From: Clostridium_AW sp040797845 | Lineage (GTDB): Bacteria > Bacillota > Clostridia > Clostridiales > Clostridiaceae | NCBI GenBank assembly: GCA_040797845.1 | Contig: JBFNFA010000007.1 | Location: 1 to 64,000 of the forward strand | DNA: 64,000 nt | Direction: 5' to 3' | Shown here: one piece after another, positions 17,295-26,000 of the stretch | How the letters are laid out: the number at the start of each line of letters is the position of its first letter | Position numbering within the stretch: position 1 is the stretch's first letter | Notes under the pieces: generated by a model | Seen by the model: the letters and a program-made list of their open reading frames with translations, nothing else | Database searches by the model: none | Told to the model about the DNA's origin: nothing | Position numbers and translations under genes: made by a program

Positions 17295-18152
17295 TTATTT
17301 ATTGGCGGTATATACCATGATGTCTTCTAATGAAGCTTTATCAATAACTACATTTTCATTGGTAAATAATTTTCTTGTTTTACTTACATTATCAGTTAAG
17401 GCCTCAAACCCAAAGGAAGTTTTTCTAACTTTTATAAATTCTTTTTCTAATTCCTGATCTATAAATTCTTTTGGACCTTTAACCACAGCATAACTTTCCA
17501 TTATTTCATCTTTAGGCTTTGAAAAAACTATTTCTCCTTTGTTTATGAAAGTTATATAATCTGCTATTTTTTCAAGATCTGTAGTTATATGAGTTGAGAA
17601 AAATACGCTTTTATTCTCATCTTGTATTAAGGCGTATAGTATGTCTAAAATTTCTTGTCTAAAAACAGGGTCTAGTCCTGAAGTAGGCTCATCCATAATT
17701 ATTAAATCCGCATTATGGGATAGAGCTATAGCTAAAGAAAATTTCATTTTCATGCCTTTTGAAAGAGCTTTAATTTTCTTTTTAGGATCTAAATCAAAAT
17801 CTTTAATGTAGTTATTATAAGTATTATCATCCCAATATTTATAAAATGGAGATATTATTCTTTTTATCTCATTTATAGTTAAGTCTTCATAATAATAGTT
17901 TTCATCGTAAACAAATCCTATTTTTTCCTTAATTTCTTTTTCGTATTTTAAATTGTCTTTACCGAATATTTTAATTTCTCCAGCATTTTTCTTTATAAGA
18001 TTCATTATGAGCTTTATAGTTGTACTTTTTCCAGCACCATTTGGTCCTATAAAACCCATAATATATCCTCTTTCTAGATTAAAACTTATATCTTTTAATG
18101 CAAAATTTTTATATTCTTTTCTTAAATTATTAATTTCAAGTATATTGTTCAT
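17295..18152 (-). CDS. ABC transporter ATP-binding protein (YtrB-like)
   Basis: The 285-residue ATPase has Walker A FIGPNGAGKST, a Q-loop region, a signature that reads LSKGMKMKFSLA (Lys in place of the usual Gly), Walker B LIIMDEPTSGLDP and switch His in FFSTHITTD. The C-terminal tail of about 65 residues resembles YtrB/bacitracin-type exporters. It lies 15 bases after the GntR repressor, which most likely controls it. Confidence 0.88.
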   Translation of the reverse strand: MNNILEINNLRKEYKNFALKDISFNLERGYIMGFIGPNGAGKSTTIKLIMNLIKKNAGEIKIFGKDNLKYEKEIKEKIGFVYDENYYYEDLTINEIKRIISPFYKYWDDNTYNNYIKDFDLDPKKKIKALSKGMKMKFSLAIALSHNADLIIMDEPTSGLDPVFRQEILDILYALIQDENKSVFFSTHITTDLEKIADYITFINKGEIVFSKPKDEIMESYAVVKGPKEFIDQELEKEFIKVRKTSFGFEALTDNVSKTRKLFTNENVVIDKASLEDIMVYTANK

Positions 18153-18167
18153 AAAAATACCCCCTAA

Positions 18168-18536
18168 TTAATCATATAAAATTTTTAAAGTTTCTATAAT
18201 TTCGTTTAGACTGAGACCTATTAATTTACTTTCTGCTACCACCTCTGAGAGTTTTTCTTCAATAAGCCTCATTCGTTTTTCTTTAAGTAGCTCTTTATTC
18301 TGACCTGCAACAAAGGAACCTTTTCCAGGGACAGTTTGTATAAAGCCTTCTTTCTCTAACTCTTCATAAGCTCTTTTAGTAGTTATAACGCTTATTCTCA
18401 ATCCTTGAGCTAAATTTCTTATGGAAGGAAGGTTATCACCTTCTTTTAACTCACCTGTCAATATTAAGGATTTTATTTGAGTGGTTATTTGCTCATATAT
18501 TGGCTCCCCGGAGGAATTAGATATTATTATATTCAT
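18168..18536 (-). CDS. GntR-family repressor, YtrA subfamily
   Basis: The 122-residue regulator consists almost only of the winged helix (IYEQITTQIKSLILTGELKEGDNLPSIRNLAQGLRISVITTKRAYEELEKEGFI) plus a short C-terminal dimerisation helix, the hallmark of the YtrA subfamily. These proteins repress their own ABC operons. A palindrome spanning the -10 box of its promoter (18574-18602) is the expected autoregulatory site. Inducers of YtrA-type systems are commonly cell-wall-active antibiotics; none can be read here. Confidence 0.9.
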   Translation of the reverse strand: MNIIISNSSGEPIYEQITTQIKSLILTGELKEGDNLPSIRNLAQGLRISVITTKRAYEELEKEGFIQTVPGKGSFVAGQNKELLKEKRMRLIEEKLSEVVAESKLIGLSLNEIIETLKILYD

Positions 18537-18573
18537 AGTTACACTCCTTTACTACGAACTGTTTATAACGTAC

Positions 18574-18626
18574 ATACTGTATATGTTGTATATATACAGT
18601 ATATACAAGAGCGGGTTAATTGTCAA
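18574..18626 (-). promoter_or_regulatory. Promoter and operator of the YtrA-type operon
   Basis: Read on the minus strand, TTGACA (complement of 18621-18626) and TATACT (complement of 18598-18603) are 17 bases apart. A perfect inverted repeat, ATACTGTATAT at 18574-18584 and ATATACAGTAT at 18592-18602, covers the -10 box and start region. A repressor bound there would block RNA polymerase. Confidence 0.85.
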
Positions 18627-18704
18627 CAAAAAAATTATAATCATTGGCATATTAATTGCTACTAAATATTATTGAAAGAAAAACAGTAATTAGGAGGTAT
18701 TGTT

Positions 18705-19124
18705 ATGATTGGAAAAACAATAGGGGAAATTAATATTGGAGATAAGGCTTCTTTCAGTAAGACCTTAACTGAGACTGATGTTTATCTATTTGCAGGAATA
18801 TCAGGGGACTTAAATCCAGCTCATGTAAATCAGGTGGAGGCTGAAAAGACTATGTTTAAGGGAAGGATATGCCATGGAATGTTGGTATCCAGTTTAATTT
18901 CAACGGTTTTAGGTATGTATTTGCCAGGGCCAGGTACAATTTATATGAGTCAAGAATTAAGATTTTTAGCTCCTGTCAAAATAGGGGACACTTGTACAGC
19001 TACAGCTGAAGTTATAGAGAAGAATGAAGAGAAAAACAGAGTAATACTGAAGACTACAGTTGTTAATCAACATGGAAAAGTTGTTATTGATGGACAAGCA
19101 AAAGCTTTGGCACCAGTAAGATAA
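18705..19124 (+). CDS. MaoC-family (R)-specific enoyl-CoA hydratase (PhaJ-like)
   Basis: The 139-residue hot-dog-fold hydratase carries the hydratase-2 motif FAGISGDLNPAHVN, with catalytic Asp and His. Members interconvert trans-2-enoyl-CoA and (R)-3-hydroxyacyl-CoA. An AGGAGGT site precedes the ATG and a strong terminator follows, so it is monocistronic. It lies just upstream of a sigma-54 activator, a CoA-transferase and a GntP permease, which would fit use of an (R)-3-hydroxy acid, although it has a separate transcript. Specificity (C4 versus longer chains) is not evident. Confidence 0.85.
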   Translation: MIGKTIGEINIGDKASFSKTLTETDVYLFAGISGDLNPAHVNQVEAEKTMFKGRICHGMLVSSLISTVLGMYLPGPGTIYMSQELRFLAPVKIGDTCTATAEVIEKNEEKNRVILKTTVVNQHGKVVIDGQAKALAPVR

Positions 19125-19128
19125 GCAT

Positions 19129-19173
19129 AAAGTTACAAAAGGCGTGTATTTTTTACATGCCTTTTGTAACTTT
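19129..19173 (+). terminator. Intrinsic terminator
   Basis: Arms of 20 bases beginning AAAGTTACAAAAGG and ending TGTAACTTT pair with one G-T wobble. It separates the hydratase gene from the sigma-54 activator. Confidence 0.85.
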
Positions 19174-19253
19174 GTAGTGAAATACTGTCACATATTAGTT
19201 ACAATATTTCTCGAAGATATAAGCTATTATGATGTGCAAAGGAGAGAAATTTT

Positions 19254-20957
19254 ATGATTGATAATCTGTTAGAAAATTTACTGGATAATATGGATGTAGG
19301 AATGATTGTAGTTAATAATTTAGGAGAAATCTCTATGTTTAATGAAAAAAGTAAGACTATTTTCAATCTAGATGTAAGTAAGAATAAATATTTAAAAGAA
19401 ATAATACCTTCTTTAAATATAGAGGATATACATGGAATAGAGGAATATATAACAAAAAAGCATAGGGATAAAATAATAATTGATAATAAAGTATTGGATA
19501 TACACAGCATTCCTATAAAAAAAGCAGATATTAAAAGTGGGTATATGCTATTAATATATGACGTAACAGAATTGGCAGAATTAAATAATGAGATTAATAA
19601 GGAAAGAAGTACCATTAGAATTCTTAATTATACTTTAGAGATGGCATATGACGGTATAATTGTTATAGATAAAGATGGAATTGTGACTATGATAAATAAA
19701 TCATATACAGAATTTTTAGAAATTGATCAAGATTGGGCTATTGGGAGACATGTAACAGAGGTTATAGAAAACACTCGTATGCATATAGTAGCTAAAACTA
19801 GAATTCAAGAGACGGGTCAGCTTCAAAAGATAAAAGGAAGATATATGATTGCAACGAGAATTCCCGTAATAGAAAATGGCGAATTAGTGGCTGTTATTGG
19901 AAAGATTTTATTTAAGAACGTTAAAGAACTTGATTTACTATACAATAAAATAAGAAATATTGAAGATGAATATAAAAAATACAAAGGAGAGTTCGAGCAT
20001 AGCAATAGTGCTTCATATTGTTTTGATAATCTCATAGGAAATAGCAAATCTTTTACACAGGCAAAAAAATTAGCTAAGAAGGCAGCACAAACAGATTCCA
20101 ATGTACTTTTAAGAGGGGAAAGTGGTACTGGAAAGGAGCTCTTTGCTCATGCTATACATAGGGCTAGCGAAAGAGCCTATGCTAATTTTGTGAAAGTAAA
20201 TTGTGCAGCTATTCCAATCGATCTATTAGAAGCAGAACTTTTTGGATATGAAGGAGGGTCTTTTACTGGTGCTAGAAAAGAAGGGAAAATGGGAAAATTT
20301 GAATTGGCCAATAAAGGAACTATATTTCTTGATGAAATAGGGGATATGCCACTTCATATGCAAGCAAAATTGTTAAGAGTATTACAGGAGAAAGAAGTAG
20401 AGAGGGTCGGCTCTACAAGAACTAAGAAAATAGATGTGAGGATAATTGCAGCAACAAATAGAAATTTAGAAGAAATGATAAAGGAAGGTACTTTTAGGGA
20501 AGATTTATATTATAGGTTAAATGTAGTTACAATAAATATACCGCCATTAAGAGAGAGACCTGAAGATGTTGAAATATTATCAAATTATTTAACAGAAAAA
20601 GTATCTACAAAACTGAATAAGAAAATTAAAGGATTATCTAAGGATGCAGTACATTGTCTTATGAACTATAAGTGGGAGGGAGGGGTGAGGCAATTAGAAA
20701 ATGTAATAGAAAGAGCAATAAATCTTGTTGGATATGAAAAGTTAATCGAACCGAATCATCTTCCTAAAGAGATAACGGAAAGCAAATACGAGTTTGAAAA
20801 TATTAGTTTAAATGATATTGTAAATGAAGCTGAAAAAGATGCAATATTGAAGGCTTTAATTGCTTGCAATTGGAATAAATCTATGGTAGCTAAAAAGCTA
20901 AATATAAGCAGAACTTCACTATATGAAAAAATTGAAAAACACAGAATTTTAATATAA
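19254..20957 (+). CDS. Sigma-54-dependent activator with two PAS domains
   Basis: The 567-residue enhancer-binding protein has two N-terminal PAS-like domains (about residues 5-105 and 120-225), then an AAA+ domain with Walker A GESGTGKE, a sigma-54 contact loop reading GSFTGA instead of GAFTGA, Walker B GTIFLDEIGDMP, and RLNVVTINIPPLRERPEDVE. A Fis-type helix-turn-helix (NWNKSMVAKKLNISRTSLYEKI) ends it. A sigma-54 promoter stands directly before the next operon (21176), its probable target. The PAS ligand is unknown; a carboxylic or hydroxy acid is plausible from the target genes. Confidence 0.93.
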   Translation: MIDNLLENLLDNMDVGMIVVNNLGEISMFNEKSKTIFNLDVSKNKYLKEIIPSLNIEDIHGIEEYITKKHRDKIIIDNKVLDIHSIPIKKADIKSGYMLLIYDVTELAELNNEINKERSTIRILNYTLEMAYDGIIVIDKDGIVTMINKSYTEFLEIDQDWAIGRHVTEVIENTRMHIVAKTRIQETGQLQKIKGRYMIATRIPVIENGELVAVIGKILFKNVKELDLLYNKIRNIEDEYKKYKGEFEHSNSASYCFDNLIGNSKSFTQAKKLAKKAAQTDSNVLLRGESGTGKELFAHAIHRASERAYANFVKVNCAAIPIDLLEAELFGYEGGSFTGARKEGKMGKFELANKGTIFLDEIGDMPLHMQAKLLRVLQEKEVERVGSTRTKKIDVRIIAATNRNLEEMIKEGTFREDLYYRLNVVTINIPPLRERPEDVEILSNYLTEKVSTKLNKKIKGLSKDAVHCLMNYKWEGGVRQLENVIERAINLVGYEKLIEPNHLPKEITESKYEFENISLNDIVNEAEKDAILKALIACNWNKSMVAKKLNISRTSLYEKIEKHRILI

Positions 20958-20966
20958 TTCAATAAA

Positions 20967-20988
20967 ATTGTACGGATATCAGTACAAT
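20967..20988. promoter_or_regulatory. Candidate upstream activator site
   Basis: ATTGTAC and GTACAAT form a perfect inverted repeat with an 8-base spacer, about 190 bases before the -24 box at 21176. This is a suitable distance for an enhancer of the adjacent activator. No second copy is seen. Confidence 0.35.
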
Positions 20989-20998
20989 GAAAATGTCG

Positions 20999-21037
20999 AA
21001 AAAAAGTGTAGTGTAAGGAAAACACTACACTTTTTTT
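20999..21037 (+). terminator. Intrinsic terminator of the activator gene
   Basis: AAAGTGTAGTGT and ACACTACACTTT form a 12-base stem with a 7-base loop and a run of T residues. The loop segment GTGTAAGGAAAAC recurs at 21054-21067, a short direct repeat of unknown meaning. Confidence 0.9.
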
Positions 21038-21175
21038 AGGTAAAATGCATGGAGTGTAAGGAAAAACTAACAGTAATCTCAAGTAAATTCTGAATATTGC
21101 ATAGATTTAAGGGAAAAATTGCTATTTGCTTAACAATCTTTGTGATTTTATAGGGGGAATTTATAATTTTATCAA

Positions 21176-21191
21176 TGGCACGCTTATTGCT
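21176..21191 (+). promoter_or_regulatory. Sigma-54 (-24/-12) promoter of the CoA-transferase operon
   Basis: TGGCAC-N5-TTGCT is a full match to the -24/-12 consensus, with GG at 21177-21178 and GC at 21189-21190. It lies about 45 bases before the start codon and just downstream of a sigma-54 activator gene. Confidence 0.92.
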
Positions 21192-21233
21192 AATAATATG
21201 TTTATAGAAATTTTGTAGGGGAGGGCATAAATT

Positions 21234-22781
21234 ATGATTTCAAAAGTTATGACTGTGGAACAAGCCATAAGCATGATTAAAGATGAAGATACTGTAGCAA
21301 TTGGTGGTTTTGTCGGTTCATTGCACCCAGAAGAATTAAGCTGTGCCATAGAAAAAAAATTCGTAGAGGAAGAATGTCCACGAGATTTAACTTTAGTGTA
21401 TGCAGCAGGGCAAGGTGATTCAAAAGATAGAGGACTTAATCATTTTGCTCATGAAGGATTGGTTAAAAAAGTAATAGGAGGACACTGGGGACTTGTACCT
21501 AAACTTCAAAAGTTGGCAAATGAAAATAAAATGGAGGCTTATAACTTACCCCAAGGAGTTATTGCGCATTTATTCAGGGATATAGCAGCAGGAAAAATAG
21601 GGACAATTACTCATGTGGGATTAAAAACCTTTGTAGACCCTAGAATAGATGGAGGAAAATTAAATGAAATAACCAAAGAAGACATAGTAAAGCTAGTAAA
21701 CATTGAAGGTCAGGAAAGATTGTTATACAAGGCATTCCCAATTAATGTAGCCTTATTAAAAGGAACTTATGCAGATGAAAAGGGAAATATTAGTATGGAA
21801 AAAGAGGCAGTGGTATTAGAATGTGTATCCATAGCACAAGCAGTTAAAAATTCGGGGGGGATAGTAATTGTTCAAGTTGAGAAAGTTGTAAAAAACGGCA
21901 CACTAGATCCAAAGCTAGTTAAGATTCCAGGTATATACGTGGATGCTGTAGTGATAGGAAAGGAAGAAAATAATTTTATGACTTTTTCAGAGAAATATAA
22001 TCCTTCATACTCTGGAGAAATAAAATTGCCACTAGATAATATTCCACCACTACCATTAGATGAAAGAAAGATAATATCAAGGCGTGCTGCCATGGAGCTT
22101 GCTAAAAACTCAATAGTTAACTTAGGAATAGGAATACCAGAGGGAGTATCCATTGTAGCAAACGAGGAAGGCATAGGGGAAACTTTAACCCTAACTGTGG
22201 AAGCAGGTCCTGTTGGAGGAGTTCCAGCAGGAGGACTAAGTTTTGGAGCTTCAACAAATGTAGAAGCTATATTAGATCAAGCTAATCAATTTGATTTCTA
22301 TGATGGAGGAGGAGTGGATTCAGCCTTCTTAGGATTGGCTCAGTGTGACAAAGATGGAAATATAAATGTAAGTAAATTTGGGCCTAAGATACCTGGTTGT
22401 GGAGGATTCATAAATATTTCTCAAAATTCAAAGAAGATGATATTCTGTGGTACTTTTACAGCAGGTGGATTGAAGGTCAAAGTTCAAGATAAAAAATTAA
22501 CAATTGAAAATGAAGGTAAAGCAAAAAAATTTGTTGATCATGTGGAGCAAATTACTTTTAGCGGGGAATATGCACGAGAAACTGAACAATCTGTACTGTA
22601 TATAACTGAAAGAGCAGTATTCAGGCTAGAAAAAGATGGATTAACTTTAATTGAAATTGCTCCAGGTATAGACTTAGAAAAAGATATACTGAATCAAATG
22701 AACTTTAAACCGATTATATCAAAGAATTTAAAATTAATGGATGAAAGAATATTTATAGACGAGCCTATGGAATTAAAATAG
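21234..22781 (+). CDS. Acetate/propionate CoA-transferase (fused family I, YdiF/Pct type)
   Basis: The 515-residue enzyme fuses the alpha and beta domains of family I CoA-transferases. It swaps CoA between acyl-CoA and a free short-chain acid through a glutamyl-CoA intermediate at Glu323 in TVEAGPVGGVPAGG. The N-terminal half carries AIGGFVGSLHPEEL and the oxyanion region AGQGDSKDRGLNHFAHEG. It is the first gene of a sigma-54-driven pair with a GntP permease. Activation of an imported short-chain (hydroxy) acid with acetyl-CoA as donor is the likely role; conversion of propionyl-CoA from methionine to propionate is another. Confidence 0.88.
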   Translation: MISKVMTVEQAISMIKDEDTVAIGGFVGSLHPEELSCAIEKKFVEEECPRDLTLVYAAGQGDSKDRGLNHFAHEGLVKKVIGGHWGLVPKLQKLANENKMEAYNLPQGVIAHLFRDIAAGKIGTITHVGLKTFVDPRIDGGKLNEITKEDIVKLVNIEGQERLLYKAFPINVALLKGTYADEKGNISMEKEAVVLECVSIAQAVKNSGGIVIVQVEKVVKNGTLDPKLVKIPGIYVDAVVIGKEENNFMTFSEKYNPSYSGEIKLPLDNIPPLPLDERKIISRRAAMELAKNSIVNLGIGIPEGVSIVANEEGIGETLTLTVEAGPVGGVPAGGLSFGASTNVEAILDQANQFDFYDGGGVDSAFLGLAQCDKDGNINVSKFGPKIPGCGGFINISQNSKKMIFCGTFTAGGLKVKVQDKKLTIENEGKAKKFVDHVEQITFSGEYARETEQSVLYITERAVFRLEKDGLTLIEIAPGIDLEKDILNQMNFKPIISKNLKLMDERIFIDEPMELK

Positions 22782-22815
22782 AAACCTTAAAATAATAAAA
22801 GAAAGGTGAGATATT

Positions 22816-24213
22816 ATGTTTGGAGTTATAGGGATTATTTTATCATTAATATTACTCATGTATTTTGCTTATAAGGGAATAACGGTATTAATTCTTGCAC
22901 CAGTATTGGCATTGTTTGCCGCTTTAATGAGCAGCATTGGTGGACAAGGTGTTCCTTTAATGGCTACTTTTACAGAAGTATTTATGAAATCACTAGCGGG
23001 ATATGTTAAATCATACTTCCCCATATTCTTACTAGGAGCTATCTTTGGTAAGGTAATGGATGATTCAGGAGCAGCTAAAGCTATTTCTCACACTATAGCT
23101 AAAAAATTAGGAAAAGATAAGGCTATTATTGCAGTAGTTCTTTCCTGTGCCATATTGACATATGGTGGAGTTTCATTATTTGTTGTTGCTTTTGCAGTCT
23201 ACCCAATAGCTGTTGCATTATTTAGAGAAGCTGATATTCCAAAGAGACTTATTCCAGGTTCAATTGCATTAGGTGCTTTTACATTTACAATGACAGCATT
23301 ACCAGGAACACCTCAAATACAAAATGCAATACCAATGCCCTTTTTCGGAACAAATGGATATGCAGCACCTATACTAGGTATTGCAGCAGGTATAGTTATG
23401 GGAGGCGGAGGATTAGCTTGGTTAACTTATCGAGCTAAAAAGGCCGCAGCTGCAGGTGAAGGTTATGGAAATCATGAAAAAGATAAAATTATCGAATTTG
23501 ATGAAAGTCAATTACCATCATTTATAGCTGCAATGACTCCAATATTATTGGTGCTTGTTATTAACTTTATCTTATCAAGATATGTATTTATTGCAGGAAA
23601 GTATAATGGAGAATATTTAACTCAGGCTCCATACAATACAAGTTTATCAAGTGTATCAGGTACATGGAGTTTAATTATTGCATTAATAATATCAATAATT
23701 GTGGCTATAGTTATTAATTACAAAAGATTTAAAGAAGTTAAAAAATGTGTTAATGATGGGGCTATAGGATCACTTTTAGCAATACTTAATACTGCATCAG
23801 AGGTTGGTTACGGAAATGTAATTCAAACTTTAGCAGCATTTGAAATTGTTAAAATGGCTATCCTTGGAATATCAAGCAATCCAATCATTTCTGAAGCTAT
23901 TTCTGTTAATATATTGGCAGGTATAACAGGATCAGCATCAGGGGGAATGAGTATTGCATTAGGAACTCTAGGAAAAACCTACTATGATATTGCATTGCAG
24001 CAAGGAATAAATCCTCAGGTTCTGCACAGAATAGCGACTCTTGCTTGTGGTGGTCTTGACACATTACCTCATAATGGAGCAGTTATTACATTGCTAGGAA
24101 TATGTGGTTTAACACATAAAGAATCCTATTTAGATATTGGAATGGTTTCAGTTATAATCCCTATAGCTGGTACTATTATAGCAATCATATTAGCCATAAT
24201 GGGGGTGGTATAA
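22816..24213 (+). CDS. GntP-family organic acid permease
   Basis: The 465-residue membrane protein has about twelve to fourteen helices and conserved GntP segments: FGKVMDDSGAAKAISHTIAKKLGKDKA, LTYGGVSLFVVAFAVYPIA, ITGSASGGMSIAL and GGLDTLPHNGAV. GntP carriers take up gluconate, hydroxybutyrate and similar acids; the version paired with a CoA-transferase often moves 3-hydroxybutyrate or other short-chain acids. It follows the CoA-transferase by 34 bases under the same sigma-54 promoter, so its substrate should be that of the transferase. Two terminators follow. Confidence 0.88.
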   Translation: MFGVIGIILSLILLMYFAYKGITVLILAPVLALFAALMSSIGGQGVPLMATFTEVFMKSLAGYVKSYFPIFLLGAIFGKVMDDSGAAKAISHTIAKKLGKDKAIIAVVLSCAILTYGGVSLFVVAFAVYPIAVALFREADIPKRLIPGSIALGAFTFTMTALPGTPQIQNAIPMPFFGTNGYAAPILGIAAGIVMGGGGLAWLTYRAKKAAAAGEGYGNHEKDKIIEFDESQLPSFIAAMTPILLVLVINFILSRYVFIAGKYNGEYLTQAPYNTSLSSVSGTWSLIIALIISIIVAIVINYKRFKEVKKCVNDGAIGSLLAILNTASEVGYGNVIQTLAAFEIVKMAILGISSNPIISEAISVNILAGITGSASGGMSIALGTLGKTYYDIALQQGINPQVLHRIATLACGGLDTLPHNGAVITLLGICGLTHKESYLDIGMVSVIIPIAGTIIAIILAIMGVV

Positions 24214-24247
24214 GAAAATCAAATTTAATCAATATACTTAAAATTAA

Positions 24248-24291
24248 AAAAATATATTAACTCGCTCGCTCAATGTAGTTAAATATATTTT
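24248..24291. terminator. Terminator-like hairpin
   Basis: AAATATATTAACT and AGTTAAATATATTT pair around a loop containing CGCTCGCTC. It lies after the GntP gene and before the convergent mutS-like gene. Confidence 0.55.
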
Positions 24292-24322
24292 GACTAACTC
24301 ATTAAAAATTTTCTAAACACAT

Positions 24323-24364
24323 AAAAAAGTAATTAGGTTACTCCAGCAACCTAGTTACTTTTTA
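24323..24364. terminator. Bidirectional terminator
   Basis: AAGTAATTAGGTT and AACCTAGTTACTT pair with one G-T mismatch, flanked by A6 on the left and T5 on the right. It can stop both the GntP operon and the convergent minus-strand gene. Confidence 0.85.
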
Positions 24365-24393
24365 TTCTATAAAGTTTATAAATTAAGTAAAAA

Positions 24394-24420
24394 CCAACTG
24401 AATCTAAGAATAACTTGACA
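24394..24420. repeat. Decayed fragment of the structured intergenic repeat
   Basis: Twenty-three of 27 bases match the right-hand end of the repeat at about 37753-37779 (CTGAA-CTAAGAAT-ACTTGA core). No matching left arm is visible, so it looks like a relic in a convergent-gene gap. Confidence 0.5.
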
Positions 24421-24434
24421 ATTTATAAGAATAT

Positions 24435-26000
24435 CTAGATAAAGCCCTTAATAGTTTCAGCTCTTTTATGTGCCTTTTCTGTTACTTCCTTTGGATAACC
24501 AATATACTCTAAAAGCCTTATTGCATTTCTTGTTTGAGAAACCCCAGTTTTAAGTTTATAATCAAAGCTTAATCCATTCTTATTGTCAACATCTTCGCTG
24601 AAATAATAGAATTCATAAGTATCCTTTAAGATATCTACTAACTCTCTATCATGAGTAGCCACAATAGGAATAGTTTTTCCTTTATTTAAATAGGATAATA
24701 TTTCTGCTGACATGGCAATTCTTTCTACGGGGTTAGTTCCTCTAAATATTTCATCTATAGGACAAAATACAGGTAATTCTTTTTTTAGAGCATTAATTAT
24801 TCTAAGTATTCCTTCTGCTTCAGCCATATAGTAGCTCTTTCCTTTAGATAAATCATCATTAGGACTAATTGAAGATACTATATTAAAAAATGAAGCTTCA
24901 TAATTCTTAGCTAATGCAAAATGGAAGGTTTGTGATAGTAGTATATTTATCCCTATCATTCTCAAAAAAGTAGATTTACCAGACATATTTGTACCAGTAA
25001 GTACTATACCTTTGTCCTTAATAAATATGGAATTTGCCACTGGATTATCTAAAAGTGGATGGATTCCTTCTTTAATATTTAATGAAACCTCATTAGTAAA
25101 GCTTGGTTTCACGTAGTAATGTTTTAAATTGTGTTGATAACCAGCTGTAGATAGCATGGCTTCTAGTTCACCTGCAGTATAAAATATATTCATGATATAT
25201 TCTTTTTTTTCTTTTAAAACTCCAGATACTTTATAATAAGCACATTCTTCTATGAGAAATACTGGAGAAATAGCTTCAAAAAATCCTCCCCAAAAATCAA
25301 TAATTCCTATTAAAAACAAGCTTATATCAATATTCTTAACGTGTTTAAGATCATTTTTAATTTTATCTGTATACTCTTTCAAATTAGGGTCTTTTATGCT
25401 GGATATTTTATTAGCGGATCTTATAATGTCTTTTAAATATACTATACCACGAGATTTAATATTACCTCTTTCCCTAGAGTTTATAAACATATTTAAACCA
25501 CTAGTAGCAAATATCATTATGGCATATTTCTCACCAAAAAATATAATTAGAAGAACGGCTATTATAGGAAGTATTTTGCCGAGTAGGGTATATAAATAAT
25601 ATTTAAACTTATTTACTACAAGCTCACTTTCTATCATATCTAAAAAAGCATTCTTTGTATCACTACTCAATTCAAAGAATATGCATAAGAGCTTTTCTCT
25701 TAGATTTGCATCACTTTTAAATAATTCAATAAGCTTATCTCTATCTTTTAATTTCTCTTCATCTTTTAATGGATTTCTTAGCATATAATATAGAACGGAT
25801 TCTCCCAATGTACTATAACTTCTATCTAGCTTTTTATAAACACTATCCATATCCATGTCATTCCAAGTCTCGTCATCAATGGTATATTCCTCTTTTTTAC
25901 TCATATCAAAAAATTTTTTTGAATTTTTAAGATTTCTGTTTTTATCAATATCTTCTTCATATTGTCTTCTTATAATACTTAAAGCCATATGTTTGTTCAA
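24435..26000 (-). CDS. Membrane-associated MutS-like ATPase
   Basis: The 521-residue protein has only the clamp-lever and ATPase parts of MutS; the mismatch-binding N-terminal domain is absent. Residues about 140-175 contain two membrane helices (LPIIAVLLIIFFGEKYAIMIFA), unusual for DNA repair proteins. The ATPase shows Walker A TGTNMSGKST, Walker B FCPIDEIFRGTNP and a conserved ATHDRELVD. This layout matches an uncharacterised MutS-related family in Firmicutes annotated as DNA mismatch repair. A role in mismatch repair is doubtful. The gene stands alone. Confidence 0.8.
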   Translation of the reverse strand: MNKHMALSIIRRQYEEDIDKNRNLKNSKKFFDMSKKEEYTIDDETWNDMDMDSVYKKLDRSYSTLGESVLYYMLRNPLKDEEKLKDRDKLIELFKSDANLREKLLCIFFELSSDTKNAFLDMIESELVVNKFKYYLYTLLGKILPIIAVLLIIFFGEKYAIMIFATSGLNMFINSRERGNIKSRGIVYLKDIIRSANKISSIKDPNLKEYTDKIKNDLKHVKNIDISLFLIGIIDFWGGFFEAISPVFLIEECAYYKVSGVLKEKKEYIMNIFYTAGELEAMLSTAGYQHNLKHYYVKPSFTNEVSLNIKEGIHPLLDNPVANSIFIKDKGIVLTGTNMSGKSTFLRMIGINILLSQTFHFALAKNYEASFFNIVSSISPNDDLSKGKSYYMAEAEGILRIINALKKELPVFCPIDEIFRGTNPVERIAMSAEILSYLNKGKTIPIVATHDRELVDILKDTYEFYYFSEDVDNKNGLSFDYKLKTGVSQTRNAIRLLEYIGYPKEVTEKAHKRAETIKGFI

